In this document: one piece after another, positions 47,001 through 57,093 of the stretch
Position numbering within the stretch: the first letter of the stretch is position 1
How the letters are laid out: each line of letters begins with the position of its first letter
The notes under the pieces: model-generated
Told to the model about the DNA's origin: nothing
Databases searched by the model: none
What the model saw: the letters and a program-made list of their open reading frames with translations, nothing else
Source of the DNA: Psychrobacter sp. APC 3281
GTDB lineage: Bacteria; Pseudomonadota; Gammaproteobacteria; Pseudomonadales; Moraxellaceae
Direction of reading: 5' to 3'
NCBI RefSeq assembly: GCF_030407815.1
Contig: NZ_JASDCS010000003.1
Location: 124,001 to 188,000 of the forward strand
Length of the DNA stretch: 64,000 nucleotides
Position numbers and translations under genes: made by a program

Positions 47001-47030
47001 AATGGCCCAATCAAAGCTGATTGGGCCATT
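47001..47030 (-). terminator. Intrinsic terminator downstream of rlmL
   Basis: A perfect 13-bp stem (AATGGCCCAATCA, loop AAGC) with a T-run on the minus strand. Confidence 0.85.
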
Positions 47031-47163
47031 GTTATATTTCATATACATTCGGCAAAAAACAGAAGTTTCAGGTACTTATACTGCCACTATAAATATTCAA
47101 CTTTATTTATCAAAATCCTGTTTACGGACTTTAGATTCTAAACTATAAACCTAAAACTTCGAA

Positions 47164-49470
47164 TTATAGACTTTGACGATGACGAATCTCAAAGCTTTGA
47201 TGAATCGGTTTTTTGATATTGAAATCAAAGCCAATGGTTTTTTGCGTAATATCAATGATGTCATAACGCTGAGTCAACTGCTCATCTAACTCAAAACGCG
47301 TAAAGTTGTTAGAAAAGTACAAGACGCCATCAGAGGTTAGGCGGTTCATCGCACGATTAATCAATGCAGCATGATCACGTTGCACATCAAAAGTACCTTG
47401 GAATTTCTTAGAGTTTGAGAAGGTTGGTGGATCAATAAAGATAACATCGAACTGTTCGGTATTGTCTTTAATCCACTCAAAGATATCGGCAGCAACGAAC
47501 TGGTACTTATTGCGGCTAACATCCAAACCGTTCAAGACAAAGTTTTGTTTGCCCCAATCTAGATAGTTCTGTGACAAATCAACGCTAGTGACTTTTTTCG
47601 CACCAGCAAGCGCTGCATGCACACTTGCAGTACAAGTATAAGCAAACAGGTTAAGTACTGCTTTACCGCGGCTGTTATCTTTGATACGAGCACGCATATT
47701 ACGGTGATCGATAAACAGACCAGTATCTAAGTAATCGGTAAAGTTGACATAAAGGTAAGCACCATCTTCGCGCGCAACATGAAACTTGCCACGTTTTTCT
47801 GTGGTGTTCTGCTTGCTGTACTGATCGTTACCAGACTGACGAGCACGCGTTTTGATAAAGATCTGTTCACGGTTAATATCAAAGACTTCACGGATACCCA
47901 TCAATGCCAAGTTAAAGCGCTTTTTTGCAGTCTCAGGTGGGATGGTCTTTGGCGGCGCATATTCTTGCACATGCGCATAATCACCGTATAAATCGATTGC
48001 GACTTTGAAATCAGGTAAATCAGCATCGTAAACACGAATGTTGCTTACATGGTCTTTTTTGGCCAGTTTCTTGAGTTTAGCAAGGTTTTTTTGCAGACGA
48101 TTAATGAAGTCTTGACCCTCTTCTACTTCAATCTCGCGTTTCTCAAAACGACTGACAAGGTTGCCTGTTTGCCCAGCGATAAGCGTGCCGTAGCGGAAAT
48201 AGACAGTGATAGCACCGTTATGACAACGTAACGTTTTTGGTTCTTTGATCGGTAGAATATCTACTTGTTCGACATGAGAGGCCAATATGCCAAGCATCGG
48301 GTCAATGCCACTACCGGCAAAGCTGTCTTGCAATATCAGCCCAATCGCTTGATACAACGGCTTAATCATTTCTTCATCGCCTAAACGCTCACCATACGGT
48401 GGGTTGGTAATGACCAAAGGATTGCTCAATCGACCATCATTGACTAATGGCTTGAGCACGTTACTAAGTTGGTCAAGCGCACGATGTTCGATATCGAGTA
48501 ATGGTAAAAGGTCTTGTAAACCTGCGGCAATTAAGTTTTTTTCTGTGGCAAGAATCGCACCACTATCAGCATCAAAGCCCAACATAAGCGGCAATGTATC
48601 AGGCTGCTCATTGGCAATCTCTAATGCTTCGCGGAAACGTGTTTGAGCATCATCAATCATCTCTTGCCATAGCGTCTCATCATGATGCTGCCACTGGTAA
48701 AAGCCAAATTGATTGGCGGCTTTGTCGATGCCCACGGCATAGTCGCAATGCATCAATAACGCTTCGATAAGGAACGTTCCAGAGCCGCACATTGGGTCGA
48801 TTAACGCATTATAAAAAGGTGCGTCGCCAGCTTCATTTTTCTTGTGCCAACCAGCGCTATAGAGTAGGGCGGCTGCCAAGTTTTCTTTTAATGGCGCTTC
48901 TGTCATGGCCACGCGATAACCACGGCGATGCAAACTGGTACCGGATAAATCTAAATACAGCTCGGCTTGCTTGTCATTGATGGTTGCAAAAACAGAGAAG
49001 TCTGGGTTTTTGCTATCGACGTTAGGACGGCTGTCGTAAACTTCGTTAAAGGTATCGGCAATCGCATCTTTGATACGTAGCATGGCAAACTGCTGACTGA
49101 CGGCGACACGCTTATCGACAGACAGACGAATAGCAAAGGTTTGCTCTAGGCTAAACTGCTCAGTCCAATTGACCGATTTTGCCAAGCCGTATAGCTGCTC
49201 CGCAACGTCGTATTCTGCATTGATGTTTTTACGTTTAATTAGCATCAATACCCGCGATGCCACGCGTGACCATAGGCAGATAGTATATAGCTCACGTAAG
49301 CCACCAGTGACAGCTAGACGGCCGGTACTTTTGATTTCGCTGTCAATGCCAAAACTGGTTAGCTCAGTCTGCAGTGGTGCCTCAAGCCCATCGGCACAGG
49401 TAATAATAAGATCAAGCGACAACTCTGGTGAAGCTGCTGTTAGAGATGCGGGCGCGGTTTGTTCGGTCAT
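47164..49470 (-). CDS. rlmL: Bifunctional 23S rRNA methyltransferase RlmKL (m2G2445/m7G2069)
   Basis: RlmKL modifies two guanines of 23S rRNA. The 768-residue protein (E. coli 702) has an N-terminal THUMP domain, the RlmL methyltransferase with FYNALIDPMCGSGTFLIEAL and the NPPYGERLG motif, then the RlmK half with LNLFAYTCTASVHAALAGA, VTSVDLSQNYLDWGKQNF and the DPPTFSNSKKF motif near the C-terminus. The extra length is spread over loops. It is monocistronic, ending at the terminator at 47001-47030. Confidence 0.96.
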   Translation of the reverse strand: MTEQTAPASLTAASPELSLDLIITCADGLEAPLQTELTSFGIDSEIKSTGRLAVTGGLRELYTICLWSRVASRVLMLIKRKNINAEYDVAEQLYGLAKSVNWTEQFSLEQTFAIRLSVDKRVAVSQQFAMLRIKDAIADTFNEVYDSRPNVDSKNPDFSVFATINDKQAELYLDLSGTSLHRRGYRVAMTEAPLKENLAAALLYSAGWHKKNEAGDAPFYNALIDPMCGSGTFLIEALLMHCDYAVGIDKAANQFGFYQWQHHDETLWQEMIDDAQTRFREALEIANEQPDTLPLMLGFDADSGAILATEKNLIAAGLQDLLPLLDIEHRALDQLSNVLKPLVNDGRLSNPLVITNPPYGERLGDEEMIKPLYQAIGLILQDSFAGSGIDPMLGILASHVEQVDILPIKEPKTLRCHNGAITVYFRYGTLIAGQTGNLVSRFEKREIEVEEGQDFINRLQKNLAKLKKLAKKDHVSNIRVYDADLPDFKVAIDLYGDYAHVQEYAPPKTIPPETAKKRFNLALMGIREVFDINREQIFIKTRARQSGNDQYSKQNTTEKRGKFHVAREDGAYLYVNFTDYLDTGLFIDHRNMRARIKDNSRGKAVLNLFAYTCTASVHAALAGAKKVTSVDLSQNYLDWGKQNFVLNGLDVSRNKYQFVAADIFEWIKDNTEQFDVIFIDPPTFSNSKKFQGTFDVQRDHAALINRAMNRLTSDGVLYFSNNFTRFELDEQLTQRYDIIDITQKTIGFDFNIKKPIHQSFEIRHRQSL

Positions 49471-49620
49471 ACGGGTACCTGTGGGCTAAATTGACAAAAA
49501 AGCAAATAATAAGATAATCGGTGTAACCGGCAATTTTACCATAATTCACAGTAGGATGGTTCAAAGTAGCCGTGTTTAAGATTTTAAGATGTGATAGTCA
49601 AATACGTGAAAATAAATTCT

Positions 49621-50817
49621 CTACTTACCCTTCGTCAGTGGTAATTCCTCTGGAACGATTTGAGTGGTGGTTGCAAAGGGCTTGGTCGCAATAGGGTAGT
49701 CAACATCCTTTGGCATTAGCAGGCGCATATGCGGATAGGGCGTAGAGATATTAGCCGCGTCAAACGCGATTTTAATCTCTTCTTGCAGCACTTCTTTGAT
49801 TTTGGGTATGCGGGCAACGGCTGCTGGTTTGACCCAAAAGCGTACGATAAAAAATACCCCATACTCGCCAATTTCTGCCACAGTCGCTGAGGTTTCAGGA
49901 CGATTAAGCACCGCATCGGTATTGCTGAGTACTTGCAAGATTTCCTTGCGAGCCGTTTCTATATCATCTTCGAATGCGATACGTACACGAATATCAAAAC
50001 GGATAAAGTTTTTGGAAGTTAGGTTGATGACTTCTGATGAGGCAACGTTGGAGTTTGGGATAATGACAGTAATATTGTCTCGAGTGAGGATATGAGTGGT
50101 GCGCAAGGCGATAAGTACCACCCGCCCTTCATTATCATTGATATGAATCCAATCACCGACTTGAAAAGACTGCTCAAGCAGAATGGTGATACCAGCGATA
50201 AAATTAGCAAGGGTAGACTGAGCGGCGAAACCAACCGCCAAACCAACAATACCTAAACCCGCCACTAACGATACGATGTCAAAACCAAATTGCGCCATGA
50301 CGCTGGCAAGCCCGAGTACCAGTAGTAGTACAGATAAAATATTTTTGAGCAACTGTTCTATGGAAGCATTGAGACCATAATGCTGTAGGACTCTGTGAAT
50401 GATTTGTCCTGATGATGCCCAAAGTACGTAATAGATACCTGCCCAAGTGCTTGCCTTTGCGGTGGCTTTGATGGTCTCTGGTTCAAAGTTTATCTGACTC
50501 ATAATCGCTATCAGACTGGCGACAATCCAGACATAGCGCAAAACTGAACGGATAATCTTAGTGCGGCGATCATTTAAACGAATTTTGGCTCTGCTTTGCT
50601 TGAGAATATAATTGGCCAACCAATAAAAAAATCCCAATACCGCAAGCAGTATTAGGATCTTTATGCCAGTGCTAGCAAGCTCTACTGCTTGAGAAGACCA
50701 ATTGAGCGACTCTTCATCTATAGATCCGCCAAGCGCAAGGTAGAGACTAGTATGTAGGTCACGAATGATTTCTTTAAAAAAGTCGGTAACACTAGCGATT
50801 GACATTGCTTCGTCCAT
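49621..50817 (-). CDS. MscS-family mechanosensitive channel
   Basis: This 398-residue inner-membrane protein has about four to five helices, then the conserved pore helix VAGLGIVGLAVGFAAQSTLA (about 185-204) with Gly/Ala packing, the NFIAGITILLEQSFQVGDWI segment at the start of the soluble beta domain, and a C-terminal vestibule domain. It protects against hypo-osmotic shock. It is larger than E. coli MscS (286), with extra N-terminal helices. A second ATG at 50805 is an alternative start. Confidence 0.9.
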   Translation of the reverse strand: MDEAMSIASVTDFFKEIIRDLHTSLYLALGGSIDEESLNWSSQAVELASTGIKILILLAVLGFFYWLANYILKQSRAKIRLNDRRTKIIRSVLRYVWIVASLIAIMSQINFEPETIKATAKASTWAGIYYVLWASSGQIIHRVLQHYGLNASIEQLLKNILSVLLLVLGLASVMAQFGFDIVSLVAGLGIVGLAVGFAAQSTLANFIAGITILLEQSFQVGDWIHINDNEGRVVLIALRTTHILTRDNITVIIPNSNVASSEVINLTSKNFIRFDIRVRIAFEDDIETARKEILQVLSNTDAVLNRPETSATVAEIGEYGVFFIVRFWVKPAAVARIPKIKEVLQEEIKIAFDAANISTPYPHMRLLMPKDVDYPIATKPFATTTQIVPEELPLTKGK

Positions 50818-50952
50818 GCAGGGTGTGTGTATACAAGGTTTGATAAATGAGGTGTCCGGTCACACGTCACCTCAAGTTGTCTAGTCAATCAAATATAGCA
50901 TGAGTGATGACTAAGCCTAACTCTATTTTTTAGAGCAAGACCTAACTGTAAA

Positions 50953-52443
50953 TTAAAAATTGTCTTCTTGCGCGTCTTGAGATTGATAGGGTATCTCCAT
51001 TTTGTACTGCACATCACGTAACGCCGTACGTAGTCCCTCTAGTATCGTCGGATGATAAAAAGGGGTGTCGAGCATATCTTTAATACTCAAATCATTGGTA
51101 ATCGCTGTAGCAAGTATATGACCGATATATTCAGCATCAGGACCGACCATACTGGCGCCTAAAATTCTGTCTGTCTTTTTGCAGCCATAGATATGTAGTA
51201 AGCCGCAGTTGACACCCATCACACGGCTACGTCCTTGATTATCAAAGCTCACACTACCGATAACAAATTCGAGTTCTGAATCTTTTTGAATTTCTGGTAG
51301 CGACATACCAACATTAACGATTTGCGGTGAGCAAAATACGATAGAGAAAGGAGTCGCAGGTGGGCGAATATAGGCCGCTTCTGTGTTTTCGCAGACCATA
51401 CTGCCCGCACTATAGCCTTCATCGCTAGCCACATGCAGTAACGGAATATTAGCATTAGCATCCCCAACGATATAAACGTTTAAGTCACCAATCTGGCCTG
51501 TTTTTTTACTTAAATCTTTTGGACGGTTTTTATCGTCTAGCTCGACACCTAAGTTTTCGACACCTAGCTGCTTAATATTGTTGCGACGACCAGTAGCAAC
51601 TAAGACGTACTCGCCTTGCCATTGCTGAGACTCACCAGCACTATCTTCATATTTGATAAACGCACTTTTGTTACCTTCACCTGCTTTTGTGCCTACATCG
51701 GTAATTTCGCTACCTAGATGCATGGTTAATTCATGACTTAAGCAATCCATGGCTTTATTATTAATATCATCGTCTTTTAGACCAGCCACTTGTTTGGCAC
51801 GGTTTAGCAGCGTGACTTCTACACCTAAACGTGTGAATGCTTGTGCAAGCTCTAGACCGATGGCACCAGCACCGACGACAGCCATCGTTTTCGGTAAGTC
51901 TTCAAGTTCAAAGACACTATCAGAAGTGAGCATGGTATCACCAAGCTTATCCGCCCACCCATCAGGAATAAACGACGAGCTACCGGTGGCGACAATGATT
52001 TGCTCAGCAGCAATGAGCTCATCATTGACCTCGATTAGCCCTTGCTCATTGATATGAGCACGACCGTCGATTTTCTTATGGTCAGGCCAGCTGTCTACTT
52101 GCTTTTTAATATAGCTGGCAAAATGACTGCGCTCATCACGTACACGCTCCATAACTCGTTTGCCATCAATTTGCGCGGTCGCATGAATACCAAACTCAGC
52201 AGAATGGTTGGCATCATGTGCGCGATCAGCAGCTGCAATTAGCAGCTTACTAGGCATACAGCCGACCGCAATACAGGTCGTGGTCCAAAAACCTTCATTA
52301 ATAATGACCACATCATCTTTGATTTTACTTGCTTGGCGAAACGCATTTTGACCTGCGGTACCCGCGCCGATAATAGCGACAGATACTTTACGCGTGACTT
52401 CTTTTGGCGTATCGTCAGTGGTCGTGTCAGATTGTTTATTCAA
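50953..52443 (-). CDS. Dihydrolipoyl dehydrogenase-like flavoprotein disulfide reductase
   Basis: This 496-residue class I pyridine-nucleotide-disulfide oxidoreductase has FAD motif VAIIGAGTAGQNA (22-34), redox cysteines in TTCIAVGCMPSK (C57, C62), NAD motif MAVVGAGAIGLELAQAF, FAD-contacting VYIVGDANANIPLL and the C-terminal catalytic FYHPTILEGL (His/Glu). The four residues between Cys57 and Cys62 are IAVG instead of the usual LNVG. No lipoyl-complex genes adjoin, so it may serve a different disulfide. No early ATG is in frame; TTG 52443 is the probable start. Confidence 0.85.
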   Translation of the reverse strand: MNKQSDTTTDDTPKEVTRKVSVAIIGAGTAGQNAFRQASKIKDDVVIINEGFWTTTCIAVGCMPSKLLIAAADRAHDANHSAEFGIHATAQIDGKRVMERVRDERSHFASYIKKQVDSWPDHKKIDGRAHINEQGLIEVNDELIAAEQIIVATGSSSFIPDGWADKLGDTMLTSDSVFELEDLPKTMAVVGAGAIGLELAQAFTRLGVEVTLLNRAKQVAGLKDDDINNKAMDCLSHELTMHLGSEITDVGTKAGEGNKSAFIKYEDSAGESQQWQGEYVLVATGRRNNIKQLGVENLGVELDDKNRPKDLSKKTGQIGDLNVYIVGDANANIPLLHVASDEGYSAGSMVCENTEAAYIRPPATPFSIVFCSPQIVNVGMSLPEIQKDSELEFVIGSVSFDNQGRSRVMGVNCGLLHIYGCKKTDRILGASMVGPDAEYIGHILATAITNDLSIKDMLDTPFYHPTILEGLRTALRDVQYKMEIPYQSQDAQEDNF

Positions 52444-52587
52444 ATTATTCTCTAATAGGGTAAAGGTTATATTCAGTAATAGACTAAATTCTCGGCTTAT
52501 ATTTTTTATTCTATTTTTATCGTTCTTATGATGAATATTGACTTAATTATAGTGCCAATAATACTGATTTAAGTACAGAACCAGTAA

Positions 52588-53085
52588 TTATGGCGCCAAT
52601 ATAGTCAGTAAGCGACTGGTATAGTCTTTAGCACGTAAGTTACGCTGAGCATGAGTCAGCTCACTGTTTTTATCGAATACAAATGCCGAACGTACAAGGC
52701 CTAACGTAACTTTGCCGTACATATTTTTTTCTTTGATAACATCAAAATACTGGCATAGCTTTTCATCAGTATCACTGATGAGTGGAATCTGTAAGTCATA
52801 TTTGTCGATAAATTTTTCATGAGATTCAACACTATCACGAGAGACGCCAATAATGTCGTAGCCCAATTCATCAAAGTCATGAAGGTGCGAGGTAAACTCT
52901 GTTGCCTGTGTGGTGCAGCCTGGCGTGTTGTCTTTGGGATAAAAATACAGAATAAGGCCTTTATCGGTATTGGCAACCATTTCTTTTAAATTGATTTCAT
53001 CATGAATAAAATTACCAGCAAGCTTGCGTACTATGGTTACTGGGAAATCAGGTAGGTGAATGGTTTCTGTTGTTGGCTTGGCCAT
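52588..53085 (-). CDS. Peroxiredoxin, PrxQ/Bcp type
   Basis: This 165-residue thiol peroxidase reduces H2O2 and organic peroxides. The active site is YFYPKDNTPGCTTQATEF with peroxidatic Cys57. The usual Bcp resolving Cys five residues later is Thr62 here; the only other Cys is Cys111 in the DEKLCQYFDV helix (as E. coli Bcp Cys99). It therefore either uses Cys111 or is a 1-Cys enzyme. The flanking genes are unrelated, and the lpd-like reductase lies downstream on the same strand. Confidence 0.9.
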   Translation of the reverse strand: MAKPTTETIHLPDFPVTIVRKLAGNFIHDEINLKEMVANTDKGLILYFYPKDNTPGCTTQATEFTSHLHDFDELGYDIIGVSRDSVESHEKFIDKYDLQIPLISDTDEKLCQYFDVIKEKNMYGKVTLGLVRSAFVFDKNSELTHAQRNLRAKDYTSRLLTILAP

Positions 53086-53214
53086 TGTAAAATCCTTATT
53101 AGTTTTAGTTGTGTGTATTGGCTTAATGATGGTTCTATTTATAGTGTTCTTATTATAGGCAGATTAGTAGAAATAAATAATCAGTTTTACACTTTGCCCA
53201 TTCATTGGCAACAA

Positions 53215-53240
53215 AAAAGACTGGCAATAGCCAGTCTTTT
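53215..53240. terminator. Intrinsic terminator
   Basis: A perfect 11-bp stem (AAAAGACTGGC, loop AATA) ends the minus-strand gene at 53261-53590. Confidence 0.85.
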
Positions 53241-53260
53241 GTATATCAAACGATTAGAGG

Positions 53261-53590
53261 TTAAGCAGGTTTTTGTGGCTTCTTCAAATCCAAGCCAACG
53301 GTGCACTGCTGCAAATCTTTTTGCATCGCTTTCACATATGGCAGATTAGAAGGGTCTTTCTTATCTTGCGCGTAGCTTTCGATTTCCCACATTTGACCGA
53401 TAGTCATGTTGCTGCGCACACCAATAGTACAGTTACATAGTTTGGTTGCGTTGCTTTTGTCAGCGACTTTATATTTGACTGCGCCATTGACACATGAATT
53501 GATATTATCTTGCTTAATGTCAGCAGCGTTAGCTTGTGGCAAGGCAAACAGGGCCGCTAAGGCTAGGGGTAGTACTGGCAAAAACTTCAT
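53261..53590 (-). CDS. Small secreted Cys-containing protein, function unknown
   Basis: This 109-residue protein has a signal peptide (MKFLPVLPLALAALFALPQA then NA, cleavage about 22) and a mature domain with Cys33, CxC (52, 54) and Cys96. The pattern C...CxC...C resembles the lipoprotein at 354-743, as does the T-I-G/E-rich stretch after CxC. I recognise no family. It is periplasmic by inference and monocistronic with a terminator at 53215-53240. Confidence 0.75.
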   Translation of the reverse strand: MKFLPVLPLALAALFALPQANAADIKQDNINSCVNGAVKYKVADKSNATKLCNCTIGVRSNMTIGQMWEIESYAQDKKDPSNLPYVKAMQKDLQQCTVGLDLKKPQKPA

Positions 53591-53934
53591 AAATTTCCTC
53601 TTACGGGTAGCGTCAATTTTTTATCTTTTGCTCAATGCAAAGTCAACTCATCAATATATGAGTGACCGATATCGTCATGTACATCTTTCGATAAATATAA
53701 TCGTTCATACGATAGCAAGTATGTCGATTAGAATACAAGAACGACGTGCTGTGTTAATGCAAGCGAATGTTGCGCGAATGTTGATGGGTATCGTCATTCC
53801 ACGCAATATTTAGCGTTAATACATAGTTGTCTTAATATGCTTTGGGTACAAGGGAGATAAGTAGACGTACTACAAGTAGTGGACTAAGCACGCCTGATAC
53901 CGTATCCAACTGATATAGGACCGACTAAAATTAA
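53591..53934. other. Intergenic region carrying a palindromic repeat
   Basis: This 344-bp gap between the small secreted protein gene and queC contains the IS630-related palindromic repeat at 53824-53927; no gene was seen. Confidence 0.6.
53824..53927. repeat. Degenerate palindromic intergenic repeat (MITE-like), copy A
   Basis: This 104-bp stretch has ends TAGTTGTC.../...GACCGACTA in inverted orientation and a core reading GTACTACAAGTAGTGGACTA. The core is nearly identical to that of copy B at 58666-58766, and the right arm resembles the IS630 terminal repeat at 14655. Target duplication is not recognisable. Confidence 0.65.
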
Positions 53935-54711
53935 TTAAGACTGATAATGAGTAGGGTCGGTTACGCCAGCTTGGGCAAAGCCCTGACGACGCAGTGCGCA
54001 GCTATCACAAACACCGCAAGCAAGACCATTGGCATCTGCACGATAACAAGAAATCGTCTGGCCGTAATCGACACCTAATGACAGACCAAGCTCAATAGTT
54101 TGGGCTTTTGATAATTGCTGCAATGGCGTTTGAATCGATAAGCGATGGCCAGTAACGCCCGCTTTTGTCGCGAGATTGGCCATATGTTCAAAGGCAGCTA
54201 TATACTCTGGGCGACAATCAGGATAGCCAGAATAGTCAACTGAGCTGACACCGATGACAATATGATTTGCATCAGCGACTTCGGCGACTGCTAACGCGTA
54301 CGATAAGAATATTGTGTTGCGCGCAGGCACGTAGGTATTAGGAATAGCGTCGTTATCGATTTCGTCGCGCTTTTTGCTAGGGAATTTGTCCGAATCACCG
54401 TCTGGCACGATCATACTGTGGTCTGTTAATGATGAGCCACCCAGTTGTGCGATATCAATATCGATGATTCTATGATTGACGCCTGCTGTCTCAGCGATGG
54501 TCTTTGCGGCCACAAGTTCACTATTATGACGCTGACCATAGTTAAAGCTGACTGCTGTCACTGATGCATAGCGTGCTTTTGCCCAATATAAGCAAGTCAC
54601 CGAATCGAGACCGCCAGATAAAAGGACAACCGCATTTTGGCTTTTGGTAAGGGCAGCTAAATCAGCATCTGATACTTGATTGGGGGTGTTTTGCAAAGTA
54701 ACGTTAGTCAT
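53935..54711 (-). CDS. queC: 7-cyano-7-deazaguanine synthase QueC
   Basis: QueC converts 7-carboxy-7-deazaguanine to preQ0 using ammonia and ATP. The 258-residue protein has the PP-loop [15 protein letters not shown] (SGGLDS 32-37), [15 protein letters not shown] and the C-terminal zinc Cys set [20 protein letters not shown]. It acts after QueE (6394-7125). It is divergent from ttcA. Confidence 0.96.
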   Translation of the reverse strand: MTNVTLQNTPNQVSDADLAALTKSQNAVVLLSGGLDSVTCLYWAKARYASVTAVSFNYGQRHNSELVAAKTIAETAGVNHRIIDIDIAQLGGSSLTDHSMIVPDGDSDKFPSKKRDEIDNDAIPNTYVPARNTIFLSYALAVAEVADANHIVIGVSSVDYSGYPDCRPEYIAAFEHMANLATKAGVTGHRLSIQTPLQQLSKAQTIELGLSLGVDYGQTISCYRADANGLACGVCDSCALRRQGFAQAGVTDPTHYQS

Positions 54712-54882
54712 AGTGATATCTATTATTGGTTTACGAAAACGGCTATTTTAGCAAAAATACGTCTACTACAGAACCACGAAGCGACCAATCACCCGTCACT
54801 AAGCTGCTAAAGCAAATTTAAACAGCATCGTAATAAAATAAAGTCGGTATTACTGTCATCTTTTCAATCTGTTAGCAATATT

Positions 54883-54891
54883 TGTTATAAT
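54883..54891 (+). promoter_or_regulatory. Extended -10 promoter element upstream of ttcA
   Basis: TGTTATAAT (TG at 54883-54884, TATAAT 54886-54891) is a consensus extended -10 box 108 bases before the ttcA start. No good -35 box is apparent. Confidence 0.45.
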
Positions 54892-54998
54892 CGCAGCTTT
54901 TAAAGTATCAGTCACATAACATTGGTGATAATGCTTTAAAAGCCTTATCGCAAATCGCTTTATAGTAAAACCACCCTTATAAAGATATTGAGTAACTT

Positions 54999-56168
54999 AT
55001 GACCGCAGCAACCTTATTTACGCCAAATATTCCTTCTCAAGCTGATGATGTATCTGATGCAACGAGCTTTGATACTCAGGCTTTAGACATCAGTACTGAC
55101 AGTAGAGAGTACGATGACGTCTCTGAAGATGGCAATGATGAGGACATGATTGATGAGCAGTTTGCCGATGCGCAAGCACCTACCGAATCAGCGTACTTTC
55201 GTAAACTACAAAAGAAGCTGCGTCGCCAAGTCTCTTGGGCAATCCGCGATTTTAATATGATCGAAGATGGCGATGTGGTGATGGTCTGTGTTTCGGGTGG
55301 TAAAGACAGCTATACCTTACTCGATATTTTATTGCTGCTAAAACGCATTGCACCGATTCATTTTGATATCTTCGCTGTCAATCTTGATCAGAAGCAGCCA
55401 GGCTATCCGGAAGACATTTTACCTGCGTATCTAAACGAGCAGGGCATTGCCCACTATATTTTAGAAAAAGACACATATAGCATCGTCAAAAGTGTGGTGC
55501 CAGAAGGCAAGACTTACTGCTCTGCGTGCTCTCGTCTGCGCCGCGGCTCACTATATGGCTTTGCTAAACAAATTGGCGCGACTAAGATTGCCCTTGGCCA
55601 TCATCGTGACGATATGCTAGCGACCTTCTTTTTGAATTTATTCCATGGTGGTGCGCTCAAATCCATGCCGCCCAAACTGCTGAGTGATGACAAGCAAAAT
55701 ATGCTGATTCGCCCATTGGCCTATGTCGAAGAGAAAGACATTATTGAATATGCCAAATTAAAGGAATTCCCAATCATTCCTTGTAACCTATGTGGCAGTC
55801 AAACCAATCTACAGCGTGCCATCATCAACGATATGCTGCGTGAATGGGATGATGCTCATCCGCAGCGTTTGGCTTCTATCTTTAAGGCCATGCAAAACGT
55901 CGCGCCATCACAGTTAGCTGATCGTGAATTGTTTGATTTTGAAACACTCAGTCTTGACCGTGATAACGATGAGCGTTTATTTGAAGGCGACAATATTCAA
56001 GCTGGGCAGACAGATAGTTTGGCTGAGATTGGTTTACCTGTCTCGCCAAGGACGCAAACGTTCAATCCTAAGTTCGCTAGTGACAAGCCTTATTCAACAG
56101 AGACGGACAAAGCCGCGCAAAACGAGCGTAAAGCACAGAAAATCCCAACGATTAACCCTGTGATTTAG
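54999..56168 (+). CDS. ttcA: tRNA 2-thiocytidine biosynthesis protein TtcA
   Basis: TtcA thiolates cytidine 32 of tRNA using a 4Fe-4S cluster. The 389-residue protein has the PP-loop [14 protein letters not shown] (SGGKDS 99-104), [10 protein letters not shown] (CxxC, about 172-175), [16 protein letters not shown] and [12 protein letters not shown]. Compared with E. coli TtcA (311) it has an acidic, disordered-looking N-terminal extension of about 65 residues and a longer C-terminal tail with many charged residues. Confidence 0.96.
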   Translation: MTAATLFTPNIPSQADDVSDATSFDTQALDISTDSREYDDVSEDGNDEDMIDEQFADAQAPTESAYFRKLQKKLRRQVSWAIRDFNMIEDGDVVMVCVSGGKDSYTLLDILLLLKRIAPIHFDIFAVNLDQKQPGYPEDILPAYLNEQGIAHYILEKDTYSIVKSVVPEGKTYCSACSRLRRGSLYGFAKQIGATKIALGHHRDDMLATFFLNLFHGGALKSMPPKLLSDDKQNMLIRPLAYVEEKDIIEYAKLKEFPIIPCNLCGSQTNLQRAIINDMLREWDDAHPQRLASIFKAMQNVAPSQLADRELFDFETLSLDRDNDERLFEGDNIQAGQTDSLAEIGLPVSPRTQTFNPKFASDKPYSTETDKAAQNERKAQKIPTINPVI

Positions 56169-56230
56169 TAGTTATGAATCAGGGTTATATTAAATAGTAC
56201 CTATTCATTAGTAGAATATTAAATAGCTCA

Positions 56231-56270
56231 AAAAAAACCAGCCGATCTCTGACGAGCGGCTGGTTTTTTT
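56231..56270. terminator. Bidirectional intrinsic terminator
   Basis: Perfect 14-bp arms (AAAAAAACCAGCCG and complement) around a 12-base loop, between ttcA and convergent fixH. Confidence 0.9.
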
Positions 56271-56293
56271 ATGTCTAGATGCTACTAACAGCA

Positions 56294-56875
56294 TTAACTT
56301 TTAGCAAAAACGGGTAGCGGGTCAAAGCTGACCTTTGAACGAGGCAGTTTTGCGACATCTTGCATACGCCAATCATCTTTACCGTCGTTGCTAACCTGTA
56401 GGTAATATTTGGCTTTTACAGGATCAATATCGACTTGTGCGCTGTATTTATTTCCCTCAACATGCTTAAGGACAACATCGCGGTCTTTTTTGATATCCGT
56501 CGCATGAGAAATAGAAAGTTCCAACGTATCAGGATAAGTAAGTGGTGTGCCGTTTAGCAGCTTGCCTGACTGGACGCTTTGCTCAGGGTAGTTAAGATAA
56601 AACACAATATCGCCATTTTCTGCAAACTGCATTTGTCCATGCAAGTCTAAGTCATACGTGAGCTTATCACGGGATACATCATGATAGAGCGTTTTGCCAT
56701 CCATATACCAGTCGTCACGTACCACGCTATCACGGATCTGGTAAGAGTAATAAACAAACCAAATACAAGCGATCACGACCGCAGCAGGCATGCCAATCAC
56801 AAAGATAACGACCATGTAATTTTTATACCATGGCTGCTTATCTTGATGTTTAAAGTTCGGTGCTGGAGTAGACAT
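56294..56875 (-). CDS. fixH: FixH family protein
   Basis: FixH-family proteins help assemble cbb3 oxidase, probably with the copper ATPase CcoI. With start 56875 the protein is 193 residues, with a cytosolic N-terminus (PWYKNYMVV), one membrane helix (about 23-45) and a periplasmic beta-rich domain (DWYMDGKTLYHDVSRDKLTY, GKLLNGTPLTYPDTLELSIS). A longer frame from 56920 adds 15 unlikely residues. It follows ccoG in the usual order. No ccoI or ccoS is present in the window. Confidence 0.85.
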   Translation of the reverse strand: MSTPAPNFKHQDKQPWYKNYMVVIFVIGMPAAVVIACIWFVYYSYQIRDSVVRDDWYMDGKTLYHDVSRDKLTYDLDLHGQMQFAENGDIVFYLNYPEQSVQSGKLLNGTPLTYPDTLELSISHATDIKKDRDVVLKHVEGNKYSAQVDIDPVKAKYYLQVSNDGKDDWRMQDVAKLPRSKVSFDPLPVFAKS

Positions 56876-57093
56876 AAAATACCTATGCATCAGATACGCA
56901 TTCAATAGATAGCTGTTCATTAGACATCTACAAATGGTATCAACGGATAATTCGGCGGCTAAGTGCTGCCAGTTTAATGATAAAACGTGTATCCAATAGC
57001 CTTTCGCTAGAACAATTAGTTATTTAATTACTTGCACTAGCTACAGACTACCGAATGATATACATGAAATTAAACAATAGGTCTGCTAATCAT

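Noticed and set aside
47779..49489. Plus-strand open frames opposite rlmL
   Set aside because: They are antisense shadows of an intact, well-recognised gene, without ribosome sites or family motifs.
52590..52650. IS630-like end (TATAGTCAGT) within the peroxiredoxin gene
   Set aside because: The match is only about ten bases, within intact coding sequence and without an inverted partner, so it is chance.
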